From Thiodiazotropha sp050305635 (lineage in GTDB: Bacteria; Pseudomonadota; Gammaproteobacteria; Chromatiales; Chromatiaceae): DNA of 64,000 nt. The DNA is taken from positions 19,898 through 83,897 of the forward strand of contig JBNLFS010000095.1 in NCBI GenBank assembly GCA_050305635.1, in the 5' to 3' direction. This document shows positions 63,809 through 64,000 of this stretch, piece by piece. Both the position numbers and the translations under genes were made by a program. The notes below the pieces were generated by a model. That model saw only the letters and a list, made by a program, of their open reading frames with translations. It was not told the origin of the DNA and made no database searches. Numbering within the stretch: the first letter of the stretch is position 1; each line of letters begins with the position of its first letter.

Positions 63809-64000
63809 ATGCCCAAGGCCAGGAAGGCTCTGATTTCCCTGCAAGATACCCCCTACTATCACTGCATCAGCCGCTGTGTGCGTCGAGCCTTTCTGTGTGG
63901 CAGTGACCCGCTAACCGGCCAGGATTTCGAGCACAGGCGCCAGTGGATACTCGATAAGCTCCAGGAACTCACTGAATGTTTCGCCATCGATTGCTGTGCT
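63809..64000 (+). CDS. Y1-type (IS200-like/RAYT) transposase, 5' part
   Basis: ATG at 63809, preceded by AAGGAGTG, starts MPKARKALISLQDTPYYHCI followed by SRCVRRAFLCGSDPLTGQDF. This is the N-terminus of the large Y1 (HUH) transposases related to REP-associated tyrosine transposases; YYHCISRCVRRAFLC is diagnostic of that group. The window ends before the catalytic HUH and Tyr, so integrity is unknown. Confidence 0.85.
   Translation, partial: MPKARKALISLQDTPYYHCISRCVRRAFLCGSDPLTGQDFEHRRQWILDKLQELTECFAIDCCA

Overview
The window is chromosomal DNA of a motile gammaproteobacterium. A high-GC background, a Pseudomonas-type flagellar hierarchy (FleQ, FleS/FleR, sigma-54 promoters), ZipA, RdgC, QueF, an RpfC-like hybrid kinase and a XylR/DmpR-type aromatic regulator all fit this. 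The gene style and dispersed repeats resemble sulfur-oxidising Chromatiales relatives (Sedimenticola/Thiodiazotropha-like), but that placement is inference. No rRNA, tRNA or CRISPR was seen.

Layout. 1-7.7 kb: a catabolic/export cluster (YCF48-like protein, DUF1329, DUF1302 porin-like protein, benzaldehyde-type dehydrogenase) read leftward, opposite a sigma-54 activator. A -24/-12 promoter and a palindrome lie between them. 7.7-8.6 kb: repeat-rich spacer. 8.6-15 kb: smc-zipA-ligA. 15-17.9 kb: accessory island with two unfamiliar genes, closed by a decayed copy of the smc 5' end. 18-32.5 kb: hybrid kinase, queF, FGGY kinase, the AmmeMemoRadiSam B and radical SAM genes with a RepB-primase-like gene, tmcA, rtcB with an RbfA-like gene, and a three-gene lipid/glycan modification operon. 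32.7-41.6 kb: B12/radical SAM protein, UDP-sugar module, rdgC, a repeat-bounded element, the displaced AmmeMemoRadiSam A gene and a pentapeptide-repeat protein. 41.8-43.4 kb: fliK and an FlhB C-terminal homologue. 43.4-46.7 kb: a second accessory island with transposase wreckage, lipoproteins and a collapsed duplicate of fliK/flhB'. 46.7-57.9 kb: EAL-HDOD protein, fliJIHGFE, fleRS, fleQ. 58-60.6 kb: FHA and PilZ proteins and an Fe-S oxidoreductase. 60.8-64 kb: a small AT-richer accessory tract (AIG2-like, membrane protein, DUF4259-ankyrin protein, lipoprotein) ending at a Y1-type transposase that runs off the window.

How the genes work together. FleQ with sigma-54 should activate fleSR and fliEFGHIJ; good GG-N10-GC promoters lie upstream of both. 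FliK and the FlhB-like protein complete export switching from a separate locus. The aromatic regulator probably drives aldehyde oxidation plus an outer-membrane/periplasmic trafficking set. GT2, the LpxB-N-domain membrane protein and the ArnT-like transferase form an overlapping operon for lipid-linked sugar modification.

The most unusual structural theme is that two independent accessory islands are each bounded by an intact core gene and a degenerate direct repeat of that same gene.
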